Below, piece by piece: positions 54,800-63,923 of a stretch of DNA of 64,000 nucleotides. The notes beneath the pieces were generated by a model, which saw only the letters and a list, made by a program, of their open reading frames with translations, was not told where the DNA came from and made no database searches. The stretch's first letter is position 1; each line of letters opens with the position of its first letter. The translations under genes were made by a program, and so were the position numbers. The stretch comes from Thalassospira tepidiphila MCCC 1A03514 (lineage in GTDB: Bacteria; Pseudomonadota; Alphaproteobacteria; Rhodospirillales; Thalassospiraceae). The stretch is from assembly GCF_001662875.1 (NCBI RefSeq), contig NZ_JPVZ01000005.1, positions 1 through 64,000 of the forward strand, written 5' to 3'.

Positions 54800-54964
54800 G
54801 TGACCTTGGAATGAGTTACGACCGGACCACGCTTCTTTTCTGACAAAATCCGGTCGTCCACGTGAATTAATTCACAACCGATAGTGTTTGCACGTCATCT
54901 AGCTTCTGACGGACTCCGTACTAAGAATAGATGCCGACGTGTAAACCTCTCAGGAGGACATAGA

Positions 54965-55834
54965 ATGAGCGCCATTAAACTACCTGCTGTTTCCCAGGAA
55001 GAGGGTTTCTCGGGCTATCTCCGTGAAGTCTGGAAATTCCCGATGCTTACGGCGGACGAAGAATACATGCTGGCCCACCGTTATCAGGACCATGATGACA
55101 CCGAGGCCGCCCACAAACTTGTTACCAGTCACTTGCGTCTTGTTGCCAAAATCGCTTTTGGGTATCGCGGCTATGGCCTGCCGATGGCAGACCTCGTTGC
55201 AGAGGGCAATACCGGCCTGATGCGCGCCGTGCAGAAGTTCGATCCGGAACGTGGTTTCCGCCTCTCGACTTATGCGATGTGGTGGATCCGTGCTGCGGTG
55301 ACTGAATACATCCTGCAAAGCTGGTCGATGGTCAAACTCGGCACCATGGCAGCGCAGAAGAAACTGTTCTTCAGCCTGCGTAAAGCCAAGCGTCAGCTTA
55401 ATATTTATGACAATGGCGAACTTTCGCCAGAGGAAGCTGATCAGGTTGCTGAAAAACTTGGTGTGACCGGTCGTGAAGCGCTTGAAATGAACCGCCGTCT
55501 TGCGGCGCGCGATTTCTCGCTCAATACGCCGATGCCGAAAGACGAGGGGATGGAATATCTCGATACCCTGTCGTCTGACGCACCGAGCCCGGAAGCACTG
55601 GTTGCCGATGCCGAAGAACGTGTTCTTCATAACGGCATGCTGAAAAACGCACTTGGCGAATTGCCTGAACGTGAACAGGAAATCATCAAGGCCCGTTTCC
55701 TCAGCGATGATCCGATCACGCTTGAAAAGCTTGGTGAACGTTTTGGCGTCAGCCGTGAGCGCGTCCGTCAGCTTGAGGCACGCGCGTTCAAGAAAATTCA
55801 GGAAAGCGTCCTGACGCAGCATTCAGCAGCGTAA
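54965..55834 (+). CDS. rpoH: RNA polymerase sigma factor RpoH (sigma-32)
   Basis: A 289-residue heat-shock sigma factor. Region 2 contains DLVAEGNTGLMRAVQKFDPERGFRLSTYAMWWIRAAVTEYI, and the RpoH box is AQKKLFFSLRKAK near 128-140, which distinguishes it from housekeeping and general-stress sigma factors. Region 4 ends with the helix-turn-helix TLEKLGERFGVSRERVRQLEARAFKKI. The start is ATG 54965, eight bases after AGGAGGA's core; upstream frame is open but non-conserved. Expression probably depends on the long structured leader. Confidence 0.97.
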   Translation: MSAIKLPAVSQEEGFSGYLREVWKFPMLTADEEYMLAHRYQDHDDTEAAHKLVTSHLRLVAKIAFGYRGYGLPMADLVAEGNTGLMRAVQKFDPERGFRLSTYAMWWIRAAVTEYILQSWSMVKLGTMAAQKKLFFSLRKAKRQLNIYDNGELSPEEADQVAEKLGVTGREALEMNRRLAARDFSLNTPMPKDEGMEYLDTLSSDAPSPEALVADAEERVLHNGMLKNALGELPEREQEIIKARFLSDDPITLEKLGERFGVSRERVRQLEARAFKKIQESVLTQHSAA

Positions 55835-55856
55835 CAAAGCTTAAATAGACAAAATC

Positions 55857-55890
55857 AAAAGGCGGCATCCTCATGGGTGCCGCCTTTTTC
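55857..55890. terminator. bidirectional terminator after rpoH
   Basis: A stem of about 14 bp, arm AAAAGGCGGCATCC with one G-U pair, and TCAT loop (55857-55870 with 55875-55888), followed by T. It lies between rpoH and the convergent Nudix gene. Confidence 0.85.
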
Positions 55891-55924
55891 TCATTCCGTT
55901 GGTCTTGCTTAGATTGTCAGTGGG

Positions 55925-56377
55925 TCACCCGGATGAGAGCACATCACGTGATTTCGCAATAACTTCAATGGTCTTGTTCCAAAGTGCGTATTTGGTCACG
56001 TCCTTGACACTGACCCACTTGGCGTCAGCCGCATCACCGCCAAGCGTGATATCGGGATTAAGCGCCACCGCGACAAAATCAATCAGCGTGTAGTGATATT
56101 CGACCTTGTCGTCATCATTGGTGGAAATCATGTCCACCGCATCGACCAGGATCGGGCTTGAGATTTTGACCCCGGTTTCTTCCAGCACTTCGCGGCAAAC
56201 GGCATCGCGCACCGTTTCACCGAGTTCCTGCGCACCGCCCGGAAGGCTCCAGGTGCCGGCATGCGGTTCCTTGCCCCGCTGGATCAAAAGAACATGGTCC
56301 TTGTGCCAGACAACGGCACCAACACCGACAAGAGGACGCGGCAGAAAGGTTCGCTGATCAAGTTCAGTAATCGTCAT
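55925..56377 (-). CDS. Nudix hydrolase (ADP-ribose pyrophosphatase-like)
   Basis: A 150-residue Nudix enzyme; the box GGAQELGETVRDAVCREVLEETGV is intact (about residues 45-68). RPLVGVGAVVWHKDHVLLIQRGKEPHAGTWSLPGG resembles ADP-ribose and CTP-type pyrophosphatases. The frame is open to 56416, but ATG 56377, preceded by GGAAGAAG, overlaps the upstream gene by only 14 bases and begins the conserved region, so I start there. Confidence 0.86.
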   Translation of the reverse strand: MTITELDQRTFLPRPLVGVGAVVWHKDHVLLIQRGKEPHAGTWSLPGGAQELGETVRDAVCREVLEETGVKISSPILVDAVDMISTNDDDKVEYHYTLIDFVAVALNPDITLGGDAADAKWVSVKDVTKYALWNKTIEVIAKSRDVLSSG

Positions 56378-56633
56378 CGTCTTCTTCCAAATCATCGTCC
56401 GGGTCAGGGACCTCATGTACGACCTTACCGGTCATTTCTCGGGCACGAATACCGGGTGTTCCAAGAAACTGTTCTTCTGACTCCGGATGGAGTGACATCA
56501 CAAAATCTTTCGATGGCGCGTCACCGATGGCGAACTGCCGCGCGGTATCGTAATCAGGAGCACGAACCTTGGCCGTTTTTATCCCAACCGAACCGTCATC
56601 ATCGTAAATATATTCAACAATCCAGACCTGCAA
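56364..56633 (-). CDS. small acidic protein of unknown function
   Basis: An 89-residue protein. The N-terminal half is a compact beta-alpha unit (MQVWIVEYIYDDDGSVGIKTAKV then PDYDTARQFAIGDAPSK), and the last 15 residues are almost all Asp and Glu. I do not recognise a family. It overlaps the start of the downstream Nudix gene, so the two are probably co-translated. Confidence 0.6.
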   Translation of the reverse strand: MQVWIVEYIYDDDGSVGIKTAKVRAPDYDTARQFAIGDAPSKDFVMSLHPESEEQFLGTPGIRAREMTGKVVHEVPDPDDDLEEDDDDY

Positions 56634-56834
56634 AACGTCTCCACAACAATTCTGATCTGCAAATTACGGTTTGTTGGTTGCACCGCAAACTTGAATACTG
56701 CTATCACTTTAATAAGCGGGAATAACCCGGCTTTAAGTCCCAGCTTTGCCATATTCTCACGTACAATGACCAAAAGCCAAAGACTAATCTCAAGTTTCGG
56801 CTTTTGACATTTGGCTCTTCTGCACAGGTGCTCA

Positions 56835-57707
56835 ATGAACGCCAAGCGCGACGACAACGATGATCCGGAAAACAAAGGTTCGGAGCACGTCCTCCCAAGC
56901 CCAGGTATGTTTGCCCGGATAAGAGCCTATTTCCTTACTGGTGTGCTGGTCAGCGCGCCTCTTGCGATTACCTTCGGGCTTGCCTGGTGGTTTATTGAAT
57001 TCGTCGACAGCAAAGTCATTCCGCTGATCCCGGCGCATTACAATCCGGAATCCTATCTTCCCGTCGGTTATCAGGAATACGGCATCCCCGGATTTGGCCT
57101 TTTGGTCATTATCGTTTTCATCACCGTTGTTGGCTGGTTCACGACCAACTTTGCCGGTCGGGCATTAATTAAGCTTTACGAACGGATTCTTGGCCGTATT
57201 CCGGCGGTACGCAGCATTTATGGTGCCGTTAAACAGATCCTTGAAACGGTTTTGGCCAATCAGTCGAATGCCTTTCGGCAGGCGGTTCTTCTGGAATATC
57301 CGCGCCGCGGCATGTGGGCGATTGGCTTTATCACCGGCGAGACCACAGGTGAGGTGCAAAACCTGACCGAAGACAAGGTCATCAACATCTTCCTGCCGAC
57401 CACGCCAAACCCGACATCCGGCTTTTTGCTGTTCGTTCCGCGCCGGGATGTTGTCATCCTTGATATGACGGTCGAAGAGGCCATTAAAATGGTGATGTCA
57501 GGCGGTATCGTAACCCCGCCGGATCGTCGCCCGGCCGAACAACGCAATCATCCGCAGGTCGCCGCCAAGACATACGAGGATGTCGATACGTTGCGTGAAA
57601 AGGAAAACGTTCCGATTCTTGTGTCGCGAGACATTCCGGCCCGGATGGAACCATCCAAAACGTCCGAGCCAAAATCCAAAGACGGTAAAACGCCCGAAGA
57701 CGCGTGA
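56835..57707 (+). CDS. DUF502 family membrane protein
   Basis: About 290 residues. Two membrane helices (about 30-52, YFLTGVLVSAPLAITFGLAWW, and 83-105, GFGLLVIIVFITVVGWF) are followed by the conserved DUF502 cytoplasmic region (LGRIPAVRSIYGAVKQILETVL, then FLPTTPNPTSGFLLFVPRRDV). A Pro/Lys-rich tail ends it. The molecular role of DUF502 is unknown; proximity to recG is common in relatives. The frame opens at 56811, but ATG 56835 after AGGTG is the likely start. Confidence 0.87.
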   Translation: MNAKRDDNDDPENKGSEHVLPSPGMFARIRAYFLTGVLVSAPLAITFGLAWWFIEFVDSKVIPLIPAHYNPESYLPVGYQEYGIPGFGLLVIIVFITVVGWFTTNFAGRALIKLYERILGRIPAVRSIYGAVKQILETVLANQSNAFRQAVLLEYPRRGMWAIGFITGETTGEVQNLTEDKVINIFLPTTPNPTSGFLLFVPRRDVVILDMTVEEAIKMVMSGGIVTPPDRRPAEQRNHPQVAAKTYEDVDTLREKENVPILVSRDIPARMEPSKTSEPKSKDGKTPEDA

Positions 57708-57736
57708 TAACATTGCCTCTCATGGCTTGAAATTTA

Positions 57737-57765
57737 AAAGGGCGCATCCAACCGGTGCGCCCTTT
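57737..57765. terminator. bidirectional terminator between the DUF502 gene and recG
   Basis: A 10-bp perfect stem AAAGGGCGCA/TGCGCCCTTT (57737-57746 with 57756-57765), with T-rich exits. Confidence 0.85.
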
Positions 57766-57773
57766 GTTCTTTG

Positions 57774-59861
57774 TTATCCTGATCGGAAATATCGAACCGC
57801 TTCGTCGCGTTCAAACAGGTACAACAACAAACGCAACGCATCGCCGCGCGCCTTCTGCAGGTCGGGGTCGCGATCGACGATCAGGCGCGCATCATCGCGG
57901 GCAATCGCAAGCAAATCACCATGCAGCTCAAGATTGGCCAGCCGGTATTCCTGAAGGCCGCTTTGACGGGTGCCAAGAACCTCGCCCGCGCCGCGAAGTT
58001 TCAGGTCTTCTTCGGCGATGATGAACCCGTCCTCGGTTTCGCGCATGATTTTGAGGCGCGCCTTGGAAACCTGTCCAAGCGGGTTGCCATACAGCAGCAA
58101 ACAGGTCGATGCCGCATCTCCACGGCCAATCCGCCCGCGAAGCTGATGAAGCTGGGCAAGGCCAAAGCGTTCAGCATGTTCAATTACCATGATCGTTGCT
58201 TCAGGCACGTTAACACCGACCTCGATCACAGTGGTTGCAACGAGGATGGATGTGTCGCCATGGGCGAACTTTTCCATCACCTCGTCCTTTTCCTTGCCCT
58301 TCATCTTGCCATGGACAAGGCCGACGCGATCCTGACCAAACAGTTCTGCCAGCACCCGGTACCGTTCATCGGCGGCTTGCAGGTCAAGAATCTCGGAATC
58401 CTCGACCAGTGGACAGACCCAATAAATCTTGGTGCCGCTGCGCATCGCACGCCCGATGCCGGAAATGACATCATCTACCTTGTCGATCGGCAGTACGCGG
58501 GTATCAACCGGCTTGCGCCCCGGTGGTTTTTCATCCAGCCTGGAAACTTCCATATCGCCAAAGGCGGTCAGGGTCAGCGTGCGTGGAATAGGCGTCGCGG
58601 TCATAACCAACACATCAACCGCCTGACCTTTGCCAGCCAGCATAAGGCGCTGGTGCACGCCAAAGCGATGCTGCTCATCGACAACCGCGAAGGCAAGATC
58701 GTGGAACATCACGTCATCCTGAAACAGGGCGTGCGTTCCGACCGCAATCTGGACTTCGCCGTTGGCAAAGCCTTCAAGCGCAGCCTTGCGCGACTTGCCT
58801 TTATCGCGCCCGGTCAGGATGGCGCATTTGATGCCGATTTTCTCCAAAAGCGGCGAAATCGTTTCAAAATGCTGGCGCGCCAGAATCTCGGTTGGTGCCA
58901 TGAGGGCGGCCTGACGTCCACATTCAACGGCATTTAACATCGCCATCAAGGCGACCACGGTCTTGCCCGATCCAACGTCGCCCTGCAATAGGCGGAGCAT
59001 GCGGCCTTCGCTTGCCATATCGTCATAGATATCGCCAAGTGCGCGTTGCTGCGCACCAGTCATGGCAAAGGGCAGGTGGTCACCGAGTGCCGCACGCAGG
59101 CGTCCGTCCCCCTTGGTCACACGCCCGCCAAGCTTGCGCATCTTTGCCCGGATCAATGTCAGGGCCAGTTGATTGGCCAACAACTCGTCATAGGCAAGCC
59201 GCTTGCGGGCTGGATGATCGGGTGACAGGTCTGTTTCATCCTGTGGATTATGGATGGTGTAGAGTGCCGTTTTCAAATCGGGCCATTTATGGCGCGCGAC
59301 CAGTGCCGGGTCATGCCATTCTGGCAAATCGGGAAGCGTTTCAAGCGCACCGCGTACCGCCTTGGTCAGCGTCTTGCCTGTGACCCCGGCCGACATCGGA
59401 TAGATCGGCTCAACCGTCTGGATTTCAGCACGTTCTGCCTCTGTACCAATCCGGTCGGGATGGGTGATCTGATACTCCCCGCGATAATGATCGATCTTAC
59501 CCGAAACAATCCGTTTTTCACCAACCGGCAAAACCTCATTGAGGTATTTGGCCCGCGCGTTAAAAAACGCCAAAACAAGCGTACCGCTTTGCGTTTTGCA
59601 GATCACGCGATAGGGGCGACGACGATTGGGTGCGGGCTCATGGCGTTCGACCCAGACATCCATGGTGACGACCGAGCCGTCGATGGTGTCCGAAAGGTCG
59701 GGCGAAAACCGGCGATCAATAATGCCCGATGGCAAATGCCAAAGCAGATCGGCGACATGTTCCCCGCCAATTAGGCGCGCTACCAGCGGCTTTAAGCGCG
59801 GACCGATACCGGCCAGCGTGTCAATTTCAGCAAAAAGCGGGAACAGAATTTCCGGGCGCAT
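57774..59861 (-). CDS. recG: ATP-dependent DNA helicase RecG
   Basis: A 695-residue superfamily 2 helicase that remodels stalled forks and Holliday junctions. The N-terminal wedge OB-domain precedes GDVGSGKTVVALMAML (Walker A), AVVDEQHRFGVHQR (DEQH box, motif II), MTATPIPRTL (motif III) and HQLRGRIGRGDAASTCLLL (motif VI). The C-terminal end with REERGAGEVLGTRQSG-like sequence (LKLRGAGEVLGTRQSG) is diagnostic. The frame is open to 59933, but MRPEILFPLFAEIDTL at 59861 is the family start. Confidence 0.96.
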   Translation of the reverse strand: MRPEILFPLFAEIDTLAGIGPRLKPLVARLIGGEHVADLLWHLPSGIIDRRFSPDLSDTIDGSVVTMDVWVERHEPAPNRRRPYRVICKTQSGTLVLAFFNARAKYLNEVLPVGEKRIVSGKIDHYRGEYQITHPDRIGTEAERAEIQTVEPIYPMSAGVTGKTLTKAVRGALETLPDLPEWHDPALVARHKWPDLKTALYTIHNPQDETDLSPDHPARKRLAYDELLANQLALTLIRAKMRKLGGRVTKGDGRLRAALGDHLPFAMTGAQQRALGDIYDDMASEGRMLRLLQGDVGSGKTVVALMAMLNAVECGRQAALMAPTEILARQHFETISPLLEKIGIKCAILTGRDKGKSRKAALEGFANGEVQIAVGTHALFQDDVMFHDLAFAVVDEQHRFGVHQRLMLAGKGQAVDVLVMTATPIPRTLTLTAFGDMEVSRLDEKPPGRKPVDTRVLPIDKVDDVISGIGRAMRSGTKIYWVCPLVEDSEILDLQAADERYRVLAELFGQDRVGLVHGKMKGKEKDEVMEKFAHGDTSILVATTVIEVGVNVPEATIMVIEHAERFGLAQLHQLRGRIGRGDAASTCLLLYGNPLGQVSKARLKIMRETEDGFIIAEEDLKLRGAGEVLGTRQSGLQEYRLANLELHGDLLAIARDDARLIVDRDPDLQKARGDALRLLLYLFERDEAVRYFRSG

Positions 59862-60087
59862 GTCGGTTTTCGTTGAAACTTTCGATGAGAACGTTAATAG
59901 AACAATTGTGTTTATGGCACGGGTATACAACAAAACTATCCCGCCACAACCATCAAGTCATCATTTGATACAAAATGACCCGATCACGGCATGGACCCGT
60001 AGGAGATTTTGCCGTACAAACCATGCCACAGAACAGGCTGCAGTGGCCGCCCGCAAGGCGCTGCACAGGAAGTCAGGAGATCGAAGA

Positions 60088-60360
60088 ATGACCGACACCG
60101 TATCGGACCTTGAAATGCGCCGTAAAAAGCTGCTGTTCCGTGGAAGCCATCGTGGCACCAAGGAGAACGATATCCTGATGGGCCGTTTCATGGACAAGCA
60201 TCTGGCGACCCTGACGGCAGAACAACTTGATAGATTTGAAATCCTGATCAACGAAGTACCGGATGCCGATTTCTTCAAATGGGCAACCGGCAAGGAAGCG
60301 GCACCTGCACAGTATGACACGGATGTCCTGCGCATGATCCGGGACCTGAGCAACGCCTGA
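60088..60360 (+). CDS. sdhE: succinate dehydrogenase assembly factor 2 (SdhE)
   Basis: A 90-residue SdhE/SDH5 protein (DUF339) that helps attach FAD to the flavoprotein subunit of succinate dehydrogenase. MRRKKLLFRGSHRGTKENDILMGRF near 10-34 contains the RGxxE flavinylation motif in the form RGTKE. LDRFEILINEVPDADFFKWATG completes the family signature. AGGAG precedes the ATG. recG-sdhE-mfd is a frequent alphaproteobacterial arrangement. Confidence 0.94.
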   Translation: MTDTVSDLEMRRKKLLFRGSHRGTKENDILMGRFMDKHLATLTAEQLDRFEILINEVPDADFFKWATGKEAAPAQYDTDVLRMIRDLSNA

Positions 60361-60367
60361 CAAGACA

Positions 60368-63300
60368 TTGAACAAACTCAAAGAAATCATATCGACCAAT
60401 GGTCGCAAACGGGTAGGCGGTGTGCCGGAAGGCGCAGACGCCCTGATCCTGCGTGAACTGCTTGATAGTGCGGGCAAGAACAAGACCGTTCTTCACGTGG
60501 CGCGCGATGACAAGCGCATGGCTCAACTGGCCGAAGCATTGCAATTCTTCGCCGGTGAAATCGAAGTCCTGACGCTGCCGGCATGGGATTGCCTGCCTTA
60601 TGACCGTGTTTCACCGATTTCGGAAGTCACTGCACGGCGCGTCGAAACGCTGACCACCCTTGCCGACAGCAAGGAATCCGCTGCCGTAAATGGCCGTATC
60701 GTTCTGACAACCGCCGCCGCGGCAATGCAGCGTGTTCCGACCGTTGAGGTCATGCGCAAAGGCAAGCTGGCGTTTAAGGCTGGCAGTGAATACGACCGCG
60801 CCGAGCTGACCGCCTATTTCGAGCGCATGGGTTATAACCGCGCGGAACAGGTGATGGAACCCGGCGACTACGCCGTCCGTGGTGATATTGTCGATATCTT
60901 TGCCCCGGGCATGAAGGAACCGGTACGGCTTGATTTCTTTGGCGATGAGATCGAAAACATCCGTCGCTTTGATGTCGAAACCCAGCGGACAGTCGGCAAG
61001 GTTAAGGATATTTCCCTTTTGCCCGTGGGCGAAGTCTATCTAGACCCGGATAGTATTTCGCGGTTCCGAAGCAGCTATCGAGAGCTGTTTGGCGCGGTGT
61101 CGCAGACCGATCCACTTTATGAATCAATTTCCAACGGCCTGAAATATGGCGGGATGGAACATTGGCTGCCGCTGTTTCATGACGGCTTGGATACGATATT
61201 CGCCTATGTACCCGAAACCATCATCAGCCTTGATTATCAGTACGGCGAGGTCATCGAAAACCGCCTTGAGATGATCGATGATTATTATCAGGCACGCCTT
61301 AATATCAAGGGCGGCGGGCTATCGGGCGACAACGTCTATAAACCGGTGCCGCCAGAACGGCTGTATCTTGACCAGGCAGAGTTTAACCGCATGTTGTCAG
61401 ACCGCCCGGTCCTCGAATTCTCGCCCTATTACGATGATGAAAATCCGGAACGCGGTATTTACGATCTTGGTGCGCGGGCAGGGCGTGATTTTGGCGATGT
61501 GCGTGCGCGTGCGGACGTCAATCTGTATGACGAACTGCGTGATTTCATCACCACACAGCGCGGCAAGGAAAATCAGGTTGTTATTGCGGCCTATTCCGAT
61601 GGATCGCGTGATCGCATCGTGTCATTACTGCGTGAACATGGCGTGGGCAAAGTCGTTACCTGCGAATGCTGGGAAGACGTGACCGACGATCTGACCTTTG
61701 AGCATGTCGGCGTCGTGATCCTCGATATCGAACGTGGTTTCCGGCGTAAAGGCCTTTGGCTTGTTACCGAACAGGATATCCTTGGCGACCGCATGAGCCG
61801 CCCGGGTGGACGCCGTCGCAAGGCAGACAATTTCCTGCGTGAAGCGTCCGAGATTTCCGAAGGCGACCTTGTTGTCCACCTTGAACACGGTATCGGGCGC
61901 TATTTGGGCCTGAGAACCGTGACGGCTGGCGGCGCCCCGCATGACTGTCTTGAACTTGAATATGATGGCGGCGACAAACTGTTTGTGCCGGTCGAAAATA
62001 TCGAGGTCCTGTCGCGTTATGGATCGGACGAAGGCATCTCGATCCTTGATAAGCTGGGCGGTGTTGCCTGGCAGGCCCGTAAGGCCAAGCTGCGCGAACG
62101 CATCCGTGACATGGCGGGCAAGTTGATCAAGGTTGCCGCCGAACGGCACCTGCGCAAGGGCGCCATGCTTCAGGCACCCGAAGGCGCCTATGACGAGTTC
62201 TGCGCCGGCTTCCCGTTTGCCGAAACCGAGGATCAGGCACGCGCGATCCGCGATACCCTTGATGACCTGTCGGCCGGAAAGCCGATGGATCGTCTTGTCT
62301 GCGGCGATGTTGGCTTTGGCAAGACAGAGGTCGCCATGCGCGCGGCCTTTGCCGCCGTGATGTCGGGCAAACAGGTAGCTGTGGTGGCACCGACGACCCT
62401 TTTGTGTCGCCAGCATTACCTGAATTTCAAGGAACGCTTTGAAGGCCTGCCGGTTAGGGTTGAACAGCTATCGCGCCTTGTCACTGGCAAGAACGCCAAA
62501 CTGGTCAAGGAGAACCTAGAAAGCGGCCATGTAGATATCGTCTGTGGCACCCATGCGCTTTTGGGTACGGGTGTGCATTTCAAGGACCTTGGCCTTCTGA
62601 TCGTTGACGAGGAACAGCATTTCGGCGTCAAGCACAAGGAACGCCTGAAGGAACTGAAATCCGATGTGCATGTCCTGACCCTGACCGCCACACCGATCCC
62701 GCGCACCTTGCAACTGGCCCTGACCGGGGTGAAGGAACTGTCGATCATTGCCACTCCACCCGTCGACCGTTTGGCGGTGCGCACCTATATCACTCCTTAT
62801 GACCCGGTTGTCGTGCGCGAGGCCATCTTGCGCGAACGCCACCGTGGCGGCCAGATTTTCTATGTTTGCCCACGGGTCAATGAACTTGACCGGGTTGCCA
62901 AGGAACTTCAAAACCTTGTGCCGGAAATCAAGTTTGATGTGGCGCACGGCCAGATGGGCGCGCGTGACCTTGAACAGGTCATGACCGATTTCACCGACCG
63001 TAAGTTTGATCTGCTGCTTGCGACCAACATTATTGAGTCCGGTATTGATGTTCCAAACGCGAACACGATGATCATTCACCGGTCAGACATGTTCGGCTTG
63101 GCGCAGCTTTATCAGTTGCGTGGCCGTATTGGACGCTCCAAGCAGCGTGCCTATGCTTACCTGACCTTGCCCAATGGCAAGAAACTGACGGCGACCGCGC
63201 TTAAACGACTGGAAGTCATGCAGACCCTTGATAGTTTGGGTGCCGGGTTCAATCTGGCGAGCCACGATCTTGATATTCGCGGGGCAGGTAACCTGCTTGG

Positions 63301-63865
63301 TGAAGAGCAATCTGGCCATATCAAGGAAGTCGGGATCGAGCTTTATCAGCAGATGATCGAAGAAGCCGTGGCAGAAGCCAAGGGCGAGATCGATGCATCC
63401 GAAGAGGCAAGCTTCGTTCCGCAGATCAATATCGGTATGCCGGTTCTGATCCCGGATCGCTACGTGCCGGATCTTGGTGTGCGGCTTGGTCTTTATCGTC
63501 GTATTTCCGAACTGCGATCGCGTGAAGAGGTCGACCAGTTTGCCGCCGAAATGATTGACCGGTTTGGCAAATTGCCCAAGGAGGTCGAAAACCTTCTGGA
63601 TGTAGTCACCATCAAACAATGGTGTCGCGTTGCCAATATCGAGAAGCTTGATGCGGGCCCGAAAGGGGCACTCATCACGCTTCGGAATAACGAGTTCCCG
63701 AACCCGGCCGGTTTGATCGGCTTTATCCAGCAACAGGTCGGCGTGGCCCGACTGCGCCCGGATCACAAGATCGTCTATTCCGCAGGCTGGGATGGCCCGA
63801 CCGACCGGCTTGAAGGCCTCAAACGATTGATGAAACGGCTTTCGGATATCGCAGGAAACGCATAA
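60368..63865 (+). CDS. mfd: transcription-repair coupling factor Mfd
   Basis: An 1165-residue translocase that removes RNA polymerase stalled at lesions and recruits UvrA. The UvrB-like N-terminal module (LPAWDCLPYDRVSPISE) is followed by the RNA-polymerase-interaction domain (DLVVHLEHGIGRYLGL, near 500). RecG-like motor motifs follow: CGDVGFGKTEVAMRAAF, IVDEEQHFGVKHKERLK, LTATPIPRTLQLAL and QLRGRIGRSKQRAYAYL. The C-terminal autoinhibitory domain is complete. The only available start is TTG 60368, eight bases after the sdhE stop, so translation may depend on coupling with sdhE. Confidence 0.96.
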   Translation: MNKLKEIISTNGRKRVGGVPEGADALILRELLDSAGKNKTVLHVARDDKRMAQLAEALQFFAGEIEVLTLPAWDCLPYDRVSPISEVTARRVETLTTLADSKESAAVNGRIVLTTAAAAMQRVPTVEVMRKGKLAFKAGSEYDRAELTAYFERMGYNRAEQVMEPGDYAVRGDIVDIFAPGMKEPVRLDFFGDEIENIRRFDVETQRTVGKVKDISLLPVGEVYLDPDSISRFRSSYRELFGAVSQTDPLYESISNGLKYGGMEHWLPLFHDGLDTIFAYVPETIISLDYQYGEVIENRLEMIDDYYQARLNIKGGGLSGDNVYKPVPPERLYLDQAEFNRMLSDRPVLEFSPYYDDENPERGIYDLGARAGRDFGDVRARADVNLYDELRDFITTQRGKENQVVIAAYSDGSRDRIVSLLREHGVGKVVTCECWEDVTDDLTFEHVGVVILDIERGFRRKGLWLVTEQDILGDRMSRPGGRRRKADNFLREASEISEGDLVVHLEHGIGRYLGLRTVTAGGAPHDCLELEYDGGDKLFVPVENIEVLSRYGSDEGISILDKLGGVAWQARKAKLRERIRDMAGKLIKVAAERHLRKGAMLQAPEGAYDEFCAGFPFAETEDQARAIRDTLDDLSAGKPMDRLVCGDVGFGKTEVAMRAAFAAVMSGKQVAVVAPTTLLCRQHYLNFKERFEGLPVRVEQLSRLVTGKNAKLVKENLESGHVDIVCGTHALLGTGVHFKDLGLLIVDEEQHFGVKHKERLKELKSDVHVLTLTATPIPRTLQLALTGVKELSIIATPPVDRLAVRTYITPYDPVVVREAILRERHRGGQIFYVCPRVNELDRVAKELQNLVPEIKFDVAHGQMGARDLEQVMTDFTDRKFDLLLATNIIESGIDVPNANTMIIHRSDMFGLAQLYQLRGRIGRSKQRAYAYLTLPNGKKLTATALKRLEVMQTLDSLGAGFNLASHDLDIRGAGNLLGEEQSGHIKEVGIELYQQMIEEAVAEAKGEIDASEEASFVPQINIGMPVLIPDRYVPDLGVRLGLYRRISELRSREEVDQFAAEMIDRFGKLPKEVENLLDVVTIKQWCRVANIEKLDAGPKGALITLRNNEFPNPAGLIGFIQQQVGVARLRPDHKIVYSAGWDGPTDRLEGLKRLMKRLSDIAGNA

Positions 63866-63868
63866 AGA

Positions 63869-63903
63869 AAAGGCGGGTAACAAATTGTTATTCCGCCTTT
63901 TTC
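63869..63903 (+). terminator. intrinsic terminator of mfd
   Basis: An 8-bp stem AAAGGCGG/CCGCCTTT (63869-63876 with 63893-63900), with a further inner stem (GTAACA/TGTTAT), followed by TTC. The left side is A-rich, so it may also serve the minus-strand gene at the edge. Confidence 0.75.
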
Positions 63904-63923
63904 AATTCTCAATGGGTTCTTGT

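Larger units (their letters stand above)
54384..54964 (+). other. long non-coding region and rpoH leader
   Basis: It contains a strong promoter (54628-54657) and about 300 bases of transcribed leader. Features seen: hairpin 1 (54665-54689) and hairpin 2 (GCCGGA/TCCGGC, 54688-54705), which share bases and exclude each other; a 13-codon leader ORF (54758-54799); a long stem CGACCGGA/TCCGGTCG (54819-54826 with 54849-54856); and a 14-bp palindrome GTGAATTAATTCAC (54862-54875). TGTCCTCTT (54785-54793) is complementary to the rpoH ribosome site AGGAGGACA (54952-54960). Upstream of the promoter, a CCGAC/GTCGG hairpin lies near 54549-54566. Confidence 0.55.

Noticed and set aside
61625-62416. 263-codon minus-strand frame opposite mfd
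   Set aside because: Shadow of mfd codon periodicity; no family resemblance.
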